Shown here piece by piece: positions 62,078 to 64,000 of a stretch of DNA of 64,000 nucleotides. The translations under genes were made by a program, and so were the position numbers. A model generated the notes under the pieces. The model was given only the letters and a program-made list of their open reading frames with translations, had not been told where the DNA came from and did no database searches. How positions within the stretch are numbered: position 1 is the stretch's first letter; each line of letters begins with the position of its first letter. The stretch is from Panulirus ornatus (lineage: Eukaryota; Arthropoda; Malacostraca; Decapoda; Palinuridae): NCBI RefSeq assembly GCF_036320965.1, contig NC_092265.1, forward strand, positions 313,501 through 377,500. The letters run 5' to 3'.

Positions 62078-62285
62078 TGTAAGTACAGCAAGTGAAGACA
62101 AACATACAGTGTAAGTACAGCAAGTGAAGACAAACATACAGTGTAAGTACAGCAAGTGAAGACAAACATACAGTGTAAGTACAGCAAGTGAAGACAAACA
62201 TACAGTGTAAGTACAGCAAGTGAAGACAAACATACAGTGTAAGTACAGCAAGTGAAGACAAAAATACAGTGTAAGTAAAGCAGGT
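62078..62285 (+). repeat. 32-bp minisatellite
   Basis: About 6.3 near-perfect units, core gtaagtacagcaagtgaaga. Confidence 0.95.
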
Positions 62286-62385
62286 TTGCGTAGGTGAGTA
62301 ACAGGAGGACCCAGGTGTGTCCTGGTGAGACCGTGATCGATGCTGGTGTAGGTAAGGTGCTCACGTACAATATTGACAATATACA

Positions 62386-62470
62386 AGGAAGGTCACAATG
62401 GGATTAACAGGATCAGGATCAGGTGCAATATACAAGGAAGGCCACAATGGGATTAACAGGATCAGGATAT
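62386..62470 (+). repeat. Short direct duplication
   Basis: caatatacaaggaagg.cacaa and tgggattaacaggatcagga occur twice about 55 bp apart. Confidence 0.85.
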
Positions 62471-62754
62471 CTTGAATTCAGGATTTTATGAATATATTAC
62501 GGCATTGAGGGTTACATGAGATCTCGTAACGTAATACAGGTACACTGTATACCTCAGGTCATGGCAAACCATGGCTATCGTACAATGATGTTCTTGAGGA
62601 CAACATAGCCGGTAGAATGATCACAAAGTTCTGGAAACAAAAGAACTTGAGGCTTGAAAACGCTGTGGTGTTCAAGTGTGTGACTACCAGGAGTAGTGTA
62701 AAGCCGACGTTTGCAATGTTTTGGACCATAGTGGCAAATGTACCCTTGGTGTAC

Positions 62755-62885
62755 TCTGGCTACACATACATGTACCCTAGGTGTACTCTAACCACATGTA
62801 CCTGTACCGTAAGTGGTAAGTGTACTCTTGCCACATGTACCTGTACCCTAAGTGTACACTTGCCACATGTACCTGTACATTCCTT
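62755..62885 (+). repeat. Roughly 31-bp minisatellite
   Basis: About four imperfect units, core ccacatgtacctgtacccta. Confidence 0.87.
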
Positions 62886-63411
62886 ACAGAAGTGATCATA
62901 ATGATTAGTATACAGCTGCCAGGTCTCTCAGCACTTCTCGTGGAGTGTTGCTTCAGATGGATGTATGTCTGTTGGAGTAGTAAATATTGATGCATTTAGA
63001 GAGATGTCTAGACACGCTGAAATGAGAACTGCAACTTTGGGTTGCCTGAAGGCATGCTACTTTTGTCAAACAAAAACGGCTAGAGGCTGAGCGCTGTCCT
63101 CTGAGGGCGAAATAGGTGGTGTGTGGGAGACATCAATGTGTGAGGAGCTTAACACCAACTTTACAATCCTGGACAATTTACAACTGTACATTCCATTCAC
63201 GGAACACCAATATTGAGAAGTTGCTCGTAGAATGGCATCCGTGCACACGTCCAGTTCCTTCAGTCGTCTTATATGAGTCTCAGCTCTGCTGTATTTAAGG
63301 AGTATCCCTCAGTTGCCCCGAAGTCTGGCAGTGATCAAGAATCAGGTGGTTGGGACCATTGCCGAGGCCGAGGAAGGACCGCAGACCGGAAGGCTTTTGT
63401 CCGCCGCACAA

Positions 63412-63595
63412 GAGTGAGTGAGTGAGTGAGTGACCGCTGACCGGCAGAGAATATTGGCAGTGGCTGTAGACACTGGGTGCACGATCTGCGTGGTACTGGT
63501 GCGCTGTTACTAAGGTGACGGTGGTGGTGATGATGATGATGATGGTGATAGTGGTGGTGGTGATGATGGTGGTGATCGTGATGGTGATGACTGGA
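63412..63595 (+). repeat. (GAGT)n and (GAT/GGT)n tracts
   Basis: gagtgagtgagtgagtg at about 63413-63433, then an interrupted gatgatggtggtgat tract at about 63518-63590. Confidence 0.9.
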
Positions 63596-63599
63596 GATG

Positions 63600-63835
63600 C
63601 CACATGTTGTTGTGGTCGCTATAGTAGATGCTGTTTCTCACTTGAGTATACCAACAAAGCCATACCATCTGCAAACAGCAGTTGACACCTCCCAGACCCT
63701 CACCATCTCCAGGTTCTTATACCCCAAGTCATTTCTTAATGACCGTCGCATCTACCACCCTCACCACCCCGTTCATGAACACATTAGATAGCCATGGTGA
63801 CATTACACACCCTCTACACAAACTCAGCCTTTGTT
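63600..63835 (-). mobile_element. LINE (family B) RT fragment with altered catalytic box
   Basis: The minus strand encodes GCVMSPWLSNVFMNGVVRVV (RT motif B2/GC..SP..FN.F), then, in another frame, QLLFADGMALLV with FADG at 63675-63664 in place of FADD. Truncated on both sides, with a (GAT)n tract at its left edge. Confidence 0.75.
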
Positions 63836-64000
63836 GATAATAAATTACTACTGTGAAACATCTCGGCTAACCCATCATTCAATGTAAGTTCTACCACATG
63901 AGTGGCGATGAACCTTCAGCTTTACTTGTGTGCTTCCTTCACCACACATTCTGCTGCCTTCTGTATGCTTTACTCTGACGACTATCAACATTCCAGCCTG

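Overview
This is a eukaryotic, repeat-dense genomic window with one clear protein-coding gene. Three things point to an arthropod and most likely a decapod crustacean (inference from sequence style; no species can be named): a multi-exon ion-channel gene with large introns, very abundant (CT)n/(TA)n microsatellites and minisatellites, and several decayed non-LTR and Penelope-like retroelements.

The gene is on the + strand at 26264-48670. Seven exons joined at GT-AG borders with compatible phases encode a two-pore-domain potassium (K2P) channel of the THIK type (KCNK12/KCNK13-like). From the ATG at 26264 the product is 434 aa, close to the family length, with TM1, extracellular cap, pore 1 (TIGYG), TM2, linker, TM3, pore 2 (TIGFG), TM4 and a THIK-like C-terminal tail containing RKLSGEM. 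The reading frame stays open upstream to 25790 without an ATG, so a 5' exon or a long leader is possible. Intron 1 (10.3 kb) and intron 6 (8.0 kb) hold most of the gene's length. Intron 6 is largely minisatellite, and the exon 2 donor site is itself the first unit of a small tandem repeat.

Left flank, 1-25.6 kb: minisatellites at 1.3, 3.1, 5.1, 15.1, 15.7, 19.8, 20.9 and 22.7 kb; LINE fragments of two families at 5.8-8.9, 11.6-12.4 and 16.5-18.9 kb; Penelope-like pieces at 8.9 and 12.35-13.1 kb; and an 820-bp dispersed repeat at 9.1 kb containing a tRNA-like SINE.

Right flank, 48.7-64 kb: a tRNA-derived SINE just after the channel stop codon; CR1/L2-like LINE remnants at 50.2 and 57.2-58.3 kb; two tail-to-tail LINE copies at 53.6-55.6 kb; the second copy of the 820-bp repeat at 60.2 kb; and a LINE reverse-transcriptase fragment with a changed catalytic motif at 63.6 kb.

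No RNA gene, CRISPR array or second intact host gene was recognised. Many long open frames in the window are side effects of tandem repeats whose unit is a multiple of three.
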